Assembly: GCA_019400425.1 (NCBI GenBank)
Contig: JAFREE010000024.1
Location: 1 to 64,000 of the forward strand
DNA length: 64,000 nucleotides
Source: Hymenochaete sp. R1
Taxonomy: Eukaryota; Basidiomycota; Agaricomycetes; Hymenochaetales; Hymenochaetaceae
Reading direction: 5' to 3'
A program made the position numbers and the translations under genes. Positions 53,824 through 64,000 of this stretch are shown here, piece by piece. Below the pieces are notes generated by a model. The model ran no database searches. It was given only the letters and a program-made list of their open reading frames with translations, and was not told the origin of the DNA. Each line of letters starts with the position of its first letter. Position 1 is the stretch's first letter.

Positions 53824-56502
53824 TCAACGTCTCATGAGTTTGTACGTCAAAAAGCCACCGAGCAATGCGAAAGCAACAAGTCCACCAATGATCGAGACGA
53901 ACCATGTATACTATGACGGAAGCATCAATCAGTAACCAGAAATTGATCGACCTATTCATCTCGGAAATTCCATACCGATGTCTCGTCATCCTGCCCCGGC
54001 ACATGTACGTTCATACCCCACAAGCCCGTGACCAAGTTCATGGGGATGAGGACAGTACCTAGCGCTGTGAGCTTGGAGAGGACGTCGTTGATCTGGTTAT
54101 TCGCGTCCGTCATCTCAATGCTAATCTGTGCGAGGTAGTTGGAGTGCGATCGAGAGAGGATTTTTTCGTAGTGGTTCAAATTTTGGGTCATGGTGATAAG
54201 ATGGTCCTGATGATACAACATGTCAGCTGAGTAATCTGTGCATACTAAAGATAGGGCATACTTGAATATCGGAGAGGTACAGGCCCTACAACAATTATGT
54301 GAGCATCTATACCAACGATTCGTAGATAGGAAGACTTACGATATCTGACTTTGGCGCAATACTCCAATTTTCGTTACATCTTTTAGCAAGCCCCTTTACG
54401 ACATCAGCTTTGTTACCCATCAATCTCAATAACCCCATAACTTTCTTCCGACAGGTACCAATTCTGGCCAAGAATAATGTATCGAAAATGACCCTGGGAA
54501 TGTTTAGAGTGAACCACATACCTTCTTAACATGTCGCTCTGCTCCGCCTCCTTCAAGATGAGCACGAGCTCGTCAATACTATCGACCTCATACTCGATGT
54601 TTTGGATCAGTGGACCAAAGGCATCGGTAATGTCATCGATGAGCGCATAGGAAATCCAGTCCGAGGTAACGTTAATGTAGTCCTTCAGTTGCTTGATTCG
54701 ACGCCGAACGTTCTGAGGATGGGGAGTGGAGCGGAAGTGGAACTACAAGAAGATAAATTTGCGTACTCGTATAAGTGTGAGTAATAGATACATAAACTGG
54801 TTTTACTCACGGAAAGGGTGCCTTCGCGGAAGACGATGATATACATGTTGAGGGGTTCGAGGTATGTCGGACTATAAGGGTCCTGGTCGAAACTACGGAA
54901 ACATACAAGATAGTAGTTCCGGAACAGTTCGATCTTCTCGCGTGTCTCCTCCATTTGAATATCTTCAGTCGTAAGGGGGTGAATTGAAAAGACCTTCACA
55001 TGAAGGAAGTCAGGCGATGTGGCAAAATGATTGATAATGATGCATGAGGACTTCACCTTGCTCAGAACCTTCATCTCTTCGTCTGTCGGGGTCGTGATAT
55101 CCAGCCACCATGCTCCCAACTCGTCATCGTCCTGCCCAAGCGCGCTCCTACTCCCTCTCAAACTCGCCCCAAGTTCCCCTACCTTCGACCGTTCCCCTTG
55201 CCCCTCCCTCTTATTTGCCTTCCCAGCAAACAAATCCGTAAATGTTTGTCCCTCCGACGGCAGCTCACTCAGGCTCCTCGCGTGAATCGTCACAGAAAGT
55301 GCATTAGAATAAAACGAGAACCGATATGGTCGATCGTGTCCTAAGTTCGCAGGAGCATATATCGGGGGAAGTCTTGAAGGCCCCCCGCCACCATGTCCCG
55401 TTCCATCCTCACCAACCCCTGAACCGCCATGCTCGAACGATGGCATCGGGCTGAAGCGGCCTAACACATTTGCACCGGGCAACCCGGGTACACCCAAAGA
55501 AGGTGGTGGTGCACCAGAGGACCCTTCGAACAGTGCAAGCTTGCCACCTTGTCGGCGACCGCGGGGACGAGAACCGTTTGACAGACTGAGTTTGCGTTGA
55601 CGCAGTCGAGTCGAGTTTGAGTCGGTAGTGAGGTCGGCGGATGGACCAATGCCTTCTGAAGGTCCTGGCAGATCATTCGAGATTTGAACACTGGGCTGGG
55701 GGGCCGTTGCAAGAGGACCTGGGCCATCTCCATGCAGAAACGTTGCCTTGGGAGTTGTCGAACTCGACGCAAGACGAGATGAAAGACCCGAAAGACCATG
55801 TGGAGACCGTGGAGGAGACGAGATTCCAAGCTTCCGTTTCTCATCCGCAGCGAAAGACTCCATGAGGCCAAAATCGAAAGTCGACCGAGCCTGCGAAGCT
55901 TGATACAACGGTAGTCCACCCAGGGTATCATTCTCTGTGTCATGTCGAGCGTTCTGCCCTTGAGCAGCGAAAAGCAGGTTCGGGTCGTGTCCCTGGCTCA
56001 AATGGTTCTCCAGAGCGCTTCCAATTCCCAAACCCATCCCATCGTCCACCCTCGCTTCCTCATGCTCCCCAAACTCACCAGAGGTATCAGGCAAGAAAGG
56101 AAACGACTCAAGCGCCCCATGGTCTATTTTCGGCGAGTCGTGCGACGGAAGAGGCGGTGGCACGCTGGTCTGTTGCATATGGGTATGATTCAACCCACCT
56201 GCACTTGGAGGGCTCCCGACAAACGAAGCTCCAGGCAGAACCACCGTACTCCCACTCCTCGCCCTCGAGAGCTGCATCGCAGAATCGACGTCGAGGCTCC
56301 GCTGGCGCTCGCGGGCCTCGGGATCATTGGGGTCTGCAGTCCTGACGAGCGTGGGCGAACGTCTCGGTTGATCCGGGTCATAGTTTGGGCTAGTTCCAGG
56401 GGCAAAATTGCTGTTCACTCTGTGTGGATTAGGTTGAGCGAGGTCGATGTGGATTGATCGTGTTGGCGAAGAGGAAATGTTGCTATGGTGTGGGGACGAC
56501 AT
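53824..56502 (-). CDS. CorA-type Mg2+ transporter, Mnr2/Alr family
   Basis: Model: complement(53824..53910, 53976..54206, 54262..54285, 54340..54493, 54522..54742, 54811..56502), 802 aa. A ~430-residue cytosolic Ser/Pro-rich N-terminus precedes the CorA funnel: AWWLDITTPTDEEMKVL, IHPLTTEDIQMEETREKIE, FRNYYLVCFRSF. Two C-terminal membrane helices flank the signature GMN in LVTGLWGMNVHVPGQ (about residue 760). The end FLTYKLMRR is short. Fungal Alr1/Alr2 act at the plasma membrane and Mnr2 in the vacuole; the long N-terminus fits either, and I cannot choose. Exon 4 is only 24 nt (GLYLSDIQ). Confidence 0.93.
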
Positions 56503-56704
56503 GTCGCCCGACGTGGACGAGGAGGAAGAGGAATGAAGACAACCTCCAAGACGCCACCGCGCGCACGATACTCTTTTAATTGAAATTAATGAAGATACAA
56601 ATCTCTCTCAAAATCTGGCTTGTTGGCCATAGTCCTTTAAGGCATCATTCCATAATAGACGAAAGTAAAGGATACTGTAAATACACACAACCATTCATGA
56701 AATT

Positions 56705-57903
56705 CTAATCAACATGGGCTTTCCTCCTTAACCCGGTCTCTGACCCCAACTTTGGAGGCAAGGAAACCGTAGCACCAAGCCCCTCAAGTAGGACAGAAGA
56801 CGAGCCTTTCGTGCTCAAGTCTGTCTGACTTCGTTTCGGAGGTGGTCGTAAGGTGAATCTTGTCTGTCCGTTTGAGAGAGGCATATTCTCTCGTGACAGG
56901 AATACCGACTCTCCGGATGGTTGCGGAGACATTGCCGGGGAGTAACTTTCGTATCCAGATATTGAATGACGCGGGGTATTCGGGGCAGATGGGTTGGGAC
57001 TGTGGAGGACCAATATCGTCTCTCCTTTTTTACGCTGAAGGAAGGGTACACAATCCATAGCAGTCTTGAAAAGCGAAGTTCGAGGGGTCGCACTCGACTG
57101 TGTCGTCGTAGGAGAGAACGAGCCTGGAATATATAGCATGTCAGTTAACCCTTCACGCCGAGAAAACAATACATAGCTTGCCTGCTGAAGACGATATTGG
57201 CAAAGAGTGATCATTCGCACTGAGGCTGAGGAAGAGGAAGAGTGGCACGAGCCAAACACATAATCCGAAGAAGGTCGCAACATCTGCAAAACTTGGTGCA
57301 ACCACCGTGTGGGATCCTCCACGCATCCCCCGATGCCACGCCGACCTTGCATCACGCGACCGAGCTGAAAAGTAGAAGAACCAAATAAAGTGATTTACAA
57401 CTGACAATGCGCAAGACGCGATGAATGTGAAGGAGGTGAGAGCAACCGTCGGCCAAGATGCCGAGAAGTTTTGAAGATAGACAAAGTGGCATGCTATCGA
57501 GAAGAGGGTATGTCCAAGAGGTAAGGAGTCGGTGAAGTACAAGAGGACATGGAGTGCGACGATAGACTAAATGAGAATGTGGCCAGTCAGCGGCGTTCAA
57601 CATATCAATCAAGCACATGCGAGAAACGCACGTAGATGGCTCGTATCCCACAGGTTTTCGCAAATCTTGAGTGCTCCTCGATAAGCTCAGCGAGCCATAA
57701 TAGCCCGCTCGCTGGAAAAATGCCAATGAGAAAATCAGCGAGCAGTTCATGGCAGTCATAGGTAGCACGGACCTAAAGAGAGTACAACAAAGCCGGCCGC
57801 AGCTATTAGACCGCCATAGCTGAACAGTTGAGGGTGAAATGAGTCAACTGCATTAAACTATCGACCTTGAAAGAGCTCACCTGAGGAGATGAAGGAGGGA
57901 CAT
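56705..57903 (-). CDS. SVP26/TEX261-like ER-export membrane protein
   Basis: Model: complement(56705..57123, 57182..57566, 57632..57711, 57773..57819, 57881..57903), 317 aa. The 23 nt first coding exon joins to give MSLLHLLSYGGLIAAAGFVV, like the SVP26 start. ASGLLWLAELIEEHSR, ALHVLLYFTDSLPLGHTLFS, FADVATFFGLCVWLVPLFLF and LSLSANDHSLP complete the four-helix family core. Yeast Svp26 is a COPII adaptor for type II Golgi membrane proteins. A ~140-residue Ser/Pro-rich C-terminal tail follows, longer than in yeast. The intron before it starts with GC (CAG|GCAAGC) and ends CCAG. Its start codon lies 163 bp from that of RRS1 on the other strand. Confidence 0.9.
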
Positions 57904-58065
57904 ACAATACTCATCCAACGTTCGCAATCCAAAGTGAAGCAGCGAGGCTTCAACGCGCTCGAGTCGACCTTTGGTCCATGATCGGCAGATGATCGACACA
58001 AGAGCATTTGCTCCAGAATTTCAGAAATCGTGGACTTGTCATTCAAGTTGACGTCGAGCAACATC

Positions 58066-59279
58066 ATGGACGTCTCTGGTATCCTGGCCGAGCAGGCAGA
58101 AAAGCGGTGTGTAGTTATTATGTCTCGAATACTGCTCAATTTCCTGACTAAACTCTTTGGTGAAGCAACGCTGTCAATACTGACTTGAATAATCTGGAGC
58201 TTGACGTCGGGTTTCTAACGGTCACAGACCTTAATCCCGTAGTAGAGGAAGAGTACAAGTAGGTCAAGTTATCTTTGCCGACACGAGCAACATTCTTATA
58301 GTACGCAACTCTTCCGAAGCCGTGACCTTGAATCCTACCTTTCGTCGACCGCTCGCAAAGGCATCCAAACCCTCATCTCTTCTCTTCTTCAGCTCCCCAG
58401 CCAACCAACCCCAGATGGCCCCCTCTCACTTCTTCCCTCCCCTACTACACAACTTCCTCGCGCTAAGCCTCTTCCAAAGCCAAAGCCGCCGACCAAGTGG
58501 GAGAAGTTTGCAGCAGCAAAGGGTATTCAAAAGACGAGGAAGGAGCGGAAGGTCTGGGATGATGAGAAGCAGGACTGGGTGGATAGATGGGGGAGGAATG
58601 CGAAGAATAAGGATGGCGAAGGACAATGGTTGACCGAGGTCAAGTCGAACGCCGGTACGTTCGCATAGCATTTCCAACATGGATGCTCGTCTCTGACTCC
58701 AAAGCTTATTCCTTCTTTCCTTCTCCGTCTCTTGCGCTCAAAATTACTTTCAGCCGCCGATGCCAACCCCGAAAAAGATCTGCGTGACGCTCGAAAATCT
58801 CGTATAGCCAAAAATGAACGCCAGCAGCTCCAAAACGTTGCCCGATCTCGGCAGGAATCAACCTCAACTCGTGCCGCCCGCAAAAACGAGATCGATAGGA
58901 CGATGGCGACAGTCCGGACGAGCACGGCGAGCATGGGCAAGTATGACGAGAGACTCGAGGGCGAGAAGAAGTTGCGTGGTGTGAAGCGGAAGGTACGACA
59001 AACTCTTTCTTTCCCTCGCATTTTAAATTGATGATACTGACGACTGTGTTGAATTAGTTTGACCCTACCGAGCGTTCAGTAGAAGAAGAACGGAAAGCGT
59101 CTCTGGCGCTCATCTCGAAGCTAGACGGGGCCGGAAAGAAGTCAAAAAGGGACGGAGAAGACGTCCTCAATGTACGTAAAGCGGTTCGATTCGCGAGCAA
59201 GGGTCAAGGAGGTGCTGCACTGGGAAAACAGCGGTCTTCGACTCGGAAACAGTCTTCGAAATCGAAAGGACGAGGATAG
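58066..59279 (+). CDS. RRS1: Ribosome biogenesis protein RRS1
   Basis: Model: join(58066..58106, 58166..58258, 58302..58654, 58754..58992, 59058..59279), 315 aa. Start MDVSGILAEQAEK, then DVGFLTVTDLNP, SSTARKGIQTLISSLLQLP, and the core LPRAKPLPKPKPPTKWEKFA followed by GIQKTRKERKVWDDEKQDW, all RRS1 hallmarks. The C-terminus is Lys/Arg-rich with DVLNVRKAVRFASKGQGG. RRS1 with RPF2 loads the 5S RNP into pre-60S particles in the nucleolus. The weakest join is the acceptor GAAG before 58166. Confidence 0.93.
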
Positions 59280-60128
59280 AGGGACCGGTCGCGTTGTATT
59301 CCACTTTCTTTCTTTCTGCGTGGATGATGGTCGCGCTGCTTTGAATACGTTACAAAGCATGTAAGTCTAAAAATGCATGTCGGATGAGTTTAACCCTTCA
59401 AGATTACATTGGCGGAGTTGTCCAGGTCGGGTTGAGTCACTTCTCGAGTGTGTCCTGTCTTGGGAGCTACCGACATCAGGTTCAGGTGTACTGGATGCCG
59501 CACTGGCGCCTGAACCCAGGGACAAGCAGGCTAGTCAAGACTTCTCAGAAAATAGGCAATACAACACAATCTTGCTCTTGCTAAAAAGACGGAAGCACTT
59601 ATCGCATTGATCAAAAAAAATGAACCAAGTGCACGATTGGGTGACACCATAACCCCTTTCTACCGTGAATGCACGATGCACTTTAACATCAATGCTCGCG
59701 TACTTCGCGCATCTTATCAGCATCAGGTCAATACATCTTAGTTTCACTACTTTAGTGCGGACTTCCCCTTGAACAGCGCTATTTCAGTCCATCAAACTCA
59801 ATCACTTTCATCAGGGTACGTTGCATTCGAATTCTGCACACCGTTTCAGCATCGTTTACTGAATCATCTTTTTATGAATGAAGGTTGCGTCCAACTGAAT
59901 GCGCCATACAAAGACGGATAAAAAATCCAACATCTGATATCTTTGATGTACTTTCTTTGCATCGTCGAGCGCATCTGATCTCGCTCGAAAAGACTATGAA
60001 GTGGAGGCCCAGGGCAATGCTGTTATTCACCGTTGATTGAGTTGGTGCTGCATCTGGATCTGGGTCTAAATATTATAAAGGTTGCACACACTATTAGAAG
60101 TCCTCGTTGGACTTCCGTGAACACTGTG
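59280..60128. other. Intergenic, no gene seen
   Basis: Between RRS1 and the first DUF6533 gene. Short open stretches only, none with splice-supported partners. A TATTATAAAGG string near 60071-60081 lies ~50 bp upstream of the next ATG and may be its TATA element. Confidence 0.45.
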
Positions 60129-61759
60129 ATGCATTCCTCTACCATGCTGCCTGACGCTCCCATCGCTTCCCGGGATGTCGCTGGGATCATACCTGCAATC
60201 GAGGTCCCTGGGTGGGTAGAGGCTAACGTGGTCGGCGGCTACCTTGCTACTATATTAGCATGTGCGTTAGTGTACGATTCAAGTGGGTGCTATCTTCTCT
60301 GGTGATTATGCATTGTGACACCCGCCAGTCTGTACGCTCGATAAAGAGGTATGTAACGACACAAGCGTTCCAGGCTTTCTTATTTACAACGTTAATATTA
60401 ACAGATCAGATTTTTTTGGGTATGTTCATCTGTGTTCTCACTACTTGCGCTTCTAACACCGTTTGACTTAGTTTACTCCCTTAAGCACGTCAAAATTCAT
60501 CTATTTTCTGGTAAATTGACCGATGCTCCCGACCTCTGTGCACCCCTCCACCTTCATCCAAGCTGAAATCTAAACAGAATCGTTACATTGGCATTATCGG
60601 AGCAATGCTACACATTCTTCGTAAGCCGGTGAGAGTGTGGCACCTCTCCAGAATGCTTACAGACTTTGCAGAGAACGTCTATGGTGTAACACAAAGAGAG
60701 TACGTGCCATACAATTTCATACACTTGCGGAGCTAATGGCTATTCCTAGTTGTGCGCCCTATTTCCCTGATGCATTAGCGCATACTTATCGACAAACGTT
60801 TCTCAGGCGATTTGTTCATATGGCTCACTGACTTATCCTGTGAGTATGCCGATTCCATTTATGTATACATATTTCAAACCCAGAATAGTTGCGATCACTA
60901 TTGTTGCTATCGACTGTAAGGTGTTTTAAGTTTCGACGAAAACTGCTAACCTTGTGTAGATGTTTTGGTCCTTAGGGTTTTAGCACTCTACAATAAAGGT
61001 GCGAACTCAAGTTGTTCATTTTTGCTAACACTAATCCAGTATGCCGTAGACGCGAAACTATCAATCGTTCTTTACTCTTTGGTGTGCCTTGAAGCTATCA
61101 TAAAAGTGGGTTTGATCACTTATGGTAACTTTACCGAGGGTAGTAAGTCGTGTCCTTTCGCGAATTCTGTTAAGATATTAAAGATCATTTAAAGTTGTTA
61201 TTGTTGGTCTCGCGAAGGGCGTCACCACATGTGCTGACAGTCATAGCCCCCCGAAGTTTGTCTTCATTCTGGATTGGTAAGTTAGACGCCCGTCTCGCTC
61301 ATCCATTCCTTAAAGGACTTTATAGGGGCACGCCTGTAGCGTTCGGACTACTGCTCATGATCCTTGCAATAATCAAGGCTACTGTATATTGGCAGCTAAA
61401 CGCTTACCGGGGTTCGGCACTTATCAAAGTCCTTATAACCGATCAAATCATGTATTACACTATGTGAGTAACGCCTATAGTTGCTTTCGTTATGGTTCTC
61501 ATCGAAGTTTGAAAGAGTAATACTATGCTCTGTGTGTGTTGTATTGAACGATGCGATACCCGTTACTCGCATACAAGTACCGTATATATTATCAGCTCTG
61601 GGGAATCCTACCATCCTATGCATCCTCGGTAGCCGGATGTTCTTCAACTTGAAAGAGGCAGGAGAGGCAGGCCTTAACGAAGGGACCAATGTTGGTTCTC
61701 ACCGCTCGACGGTTAGCGTCATTTATTTTGACGAGTCGGATAAAGAGACCGGGAGGTAA
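60129..61759 (+). CDS. DUF6533-family multi-pass membrane protein, paralog 1
   Basis: Exons I can place: 60129..60282, 60329..60348, 60405..60419, 60472..60510, 60578..60620, 60672..60699, one near 60961..60998 (YVLVLRVLALYNK), then further exons to a TAA at 61757-61759. The N-terminal part gives CTLDKE, IRFFW, FTPLSTSKFIYFL, NRYIGIIGAMLHIL, the pattern of the basidiomycete DUF6533 domain. Later segments AKLSIVLYSLVCLEAIIKVG and TPVAFGLLLMILAIIKATVYW are membrane helices, and the end has GSRMFFNLKEAGEAG, also typical. The family has a seven-helix look but no known function. I could not settle two middle exons, so the gene may carry a break near 60750-60900. Confidence 0.68.
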
Positions 61760-62817
61760 TTATGGACTACTCTCCGATTCTCCGTAAACCGTTAATGACT
61801 GAATTCCCCCCGAAAAACAGCGCTCCGCGGTCAACCGGGCTCATTTCGATTGTCGTAGACTCCTTTGGTGGTGCTTCTACCATGCCCGCGATCTCTATGA
61901 CTGAAGCCTGACCAGCTTCCGGCGACATTTCCGAGGTCGCAGGTTCGAGAGTGCCATTTCCTCCTCTTTTTTCGTCGTTGGAACGTCGTGCTTTTTGAGC
62001 GACACCGTAATGCTTCGCGCAGCGGGCATCTGGCAGATAAAGTCTGATTATCTCTTGATTCGAACTCCATTTTCAAACATAGAAATAATTTATTCCTTTT
62101 CTGAATAGGCAAAAATCACGTTGCTTCGGATGTGATAAAAATTTTGAGTTATTGACCATAATGCAAGCCCCAGTTGTGTGGCGTGCATACTAATCGCAAT
62201 GATCCGAACTTGAAAAAATGGACAACTACGTAGGTGGCAGTAAGATGGGGACAAGTCAATTATCACTTCCGCGCTTCCATCTGACCGATGCTGATGACAA
62301 TCTTCTGTTCGTCTAGTGTAACCAGATTGAGAAATCCTGCTGCCTTCCCACAAAGTCGCAGATAATGTTGATCATTTGTTCAAGTTCAGTTGGCACAGTG
62401 TTTCCTCATGGGTTTCTTCCGATACATGGAGCTGAAGTATCTTGTGTGAGAATGTCCTCTACTTGGCGCTCGTGCAACTGTTCTGCTCTGTTTCATCATG
62501 ACAATTGGCGCTTTTAATCCCACCAGGAATGATTCATTAGCAAAGACAAGCGCGAGATACGACGAACAGCATTGATGACATCCAATGGTCCCTACGCTTT
62601 TCGACGCAACCACGCACTATATCAATGCAATCGCTTCAATTCATCACAACTTTGCTTTGCTCTGAAAATGCAGACCAATGAAATGAGCGTGTTTCATGAC
62701 ATACAGCATGGGTTCTGCATCGTTATAAACTAAGTTAATGAATACTTACTTAACCTGACCACCCCACCCCCTCCTCTCTTCTTTCTCTTTTCTTCTTCCT
62801 TTTTTCCCCAGTTCACC
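61760..62817. other. Intergenic between the two DUF6533 paralogs
   Basis: No gene supported. Minus-strand open stretches at 61831-62112 and 62090-62353 lack consistent splice partners. A pyrimidine-rich tract (about 62760-62812) directly precedes the second paralog and looks like its core promoter/5' UTR. Confidence 0.5.
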
Positions 62818-64000
62818 ATGCTTTTCGACGATTCTCTTGTTGCTCGAGTCGTAGCAGGTACCGAATCACCTGAAGAGGTATCTGGATGGGTAAAGGGAAA
62901 CAATATTAGATGTTACCTTTACACCATAATAGCGTGCGCACTTATCTATGATTCCTGTGAGTACAAGTGTCAACCTTCAAGTTCCTCTCTCATACCACGG
63001 TCGTCTGATCGGTTTTAGTGTGCACGCTCGACAAAGAGGTATATCAGACTGTTCAAGAAGCCTTTTCTTATCTTACTCAAGTCAACCTCACTAATACTTT
63101 CGCCAATAGTTTAAATACATCTGGGTGAGCTCCTTCCTGGGCCAATTCGAATTTCACATCAATGACACTTCGCATAAGTTCTCTCGCTGGAACACGACGA
63201 AGATCATTTACTTGGTGGTGGGTCGCCGTCCCATTCCATCATTTTGGCTTTGACTCAAAGCCTTATCTAGAATCGATATGTTGGCATCGTCGGCGCCTTG
63301 TTCTCCCTGCTCCGTGCGTTGATGCAAGTGAAAATTACTAATGGAAGCTGACCGACTTTGCAGAGAACTCTTACAATGCGACACTTGCTGCGTGCGTATA
63401 TCTCGTTTCGAATCATTCAAGAGGCTAATAACCTTATCTAGGTGTTCGTCGTTTCAAAGGTCGTTAATTCTAGTCGTTGAAAACGATATCGTTCCTTAGG
63501 TGAATTATACACTTGGCTATCCAGTCTTTCCTGTAAGCCGAATCGTTCTTTTTCTTAACGTCTCCTTCCTGAATTTGCGATAGACTCCTTCACCGTTCTC
63601 ACTATCGACTGTAAGGTCTTGGATTATGTTACCTTCTTTGAGAATTCTTATCAAAGTCGGCCAGATATACTGATAATCAGGGTCCTGGCTCTGTATCATA
63701 AAGGTATGCCATATATGTTCGAATCACTTTATCTAACCCGTACTATTAGTAGTACTGATGAAACCGCAGATAGGAGACTGTCGATAATCCTTTACACCCT
63801 CCTAGGCCTCGAAACTATCGCGAAAGTCGCACTAATGGTCTATGGAAACTTAGCTCTTGGGGGTGAGTTAGCTTGGACACATAAATGATAAATGGTGCTC
63901 TTGGCGCTGAAAGGAACTCGGTGACAGTTGATTTGCTTGTGCTAGCAAAGGATACTACTACGTGTGCCATCAAGAAAGAGCTCCCAGTATTTATCTTCAT
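62818..64000 (+). CDS. DUF6533-family multi-pass membrane protein, paralog 2 (partial, runs off the window)
   Basis: Exons placed: 62818..62956, 63019..63038, 63110..63124, 63179..63217, 63271..63313, 63364..63391, a poorly resolved exon after 63440, one near 63666..63703 (YILIIRVLALYHK), one near 63770..63861 (RRLSIILYTLLGLETIAKV), continuing past the end. Exons 2-6 are 20, 15, 39, 43 and 28 nt, exactly the lengths in paralog 1, so the two are a tandem duplication. CTLDKE, FKYIW and NRYVGIVGALFSLL mark the DUF6533 domain. As in paralog 1, the exon after 63440 is hard to phase. Function unknown. Confidence 0.68.

Noticed and set aside
61831..62353. Minus-strand gene between the DUF6533 paralogs
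   Set aside because: Open stretches overlap without compatible splice sites and have no recognisable motif.

Overview
The window reads as nuclear DNA of a filamentous basidiomycete, most likely an Agaricomycete. Genes lie on both strands and are dense and intron-rich. Most introns are about 45-70 nt with GT(A/G)(A/C)GT-like donors and a CTRAC-like branch sequence. Protein families fit a fungus: an MDM34 ERMES subunit, an MTD1-type NAD folate dehydrogenase, Mnr2/Alr-type CorA, a fungal septation (Uds1) protein, S53 sedolisin, and two genes of the basidiomycete DUF6533 membrane family. No operons, phage, CRISPR or bacterial signals are present. Exon models below were built by hand from splice signals and reading phase. 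Every model given with a complete exon list has a total length divisible by three, unless stated otherwise.

Layout. 1-7.8 kb is gene-poor and dominated by three diverged copies of a ~1 kb gene-like repeat (A and C in one orientation, B in the other). 7.9-14.6 kb holds TIP41, dynein light intermediate chain, an unknown disordered protein and an HCA59/Tls1-like splicing factor. 15.1-22.8 kb holds a 13-exon sedolisin with a Ser-rich tail, eIF3m, and a tandem pair of tiny single-dsRBD genes. 24-28.4 kb holds a STIMATE-like membrane protein and SEC18/NSF. 28.5-35.2 kb holds a B-box/DUF2009 protein, protein phosphatase inhibitor 2, MTD1 and ORM1/ORMDL. 35.4-42.1 kb holds a probable Virilizer (m6A writer scaffold) and MDM34. 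42.7 kb holds an intron-containing tRNA-Arg(UCU). 43.3-53.5 kb holds an Uds1 coiled-coil protein and a KDM5/Lid2-type H3K4 demethylase. 53.8-59.3 kb holds a CorA Mg transporter, SVP26 and RRS1. 60.1-64.0 kb holds two paralogous DUF6533 genes, the second running off the end.

Most genes are unrelated housekeeping functions: vesicle fusion and ER export (SEC18, SVP26), sphingolipid control (ORM), ER-mitochondria tethering (MDM34), PP1/PP2A control (inhibitor 2, TIP41), translation and ribosome assembly (eIF3m, RRS1), and chromatin and RNA modification (KDM5, Virilizer). Several sit head to head over 160-300 bp. The accessory and least explained content is the repeat family, the dsRBD pair and the DUF6533 pair. 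Very small internal exons (10, 15, 18, 20, 24 and 28 nt) recur across the window, and two introns appear to use GC-AG boundaries.
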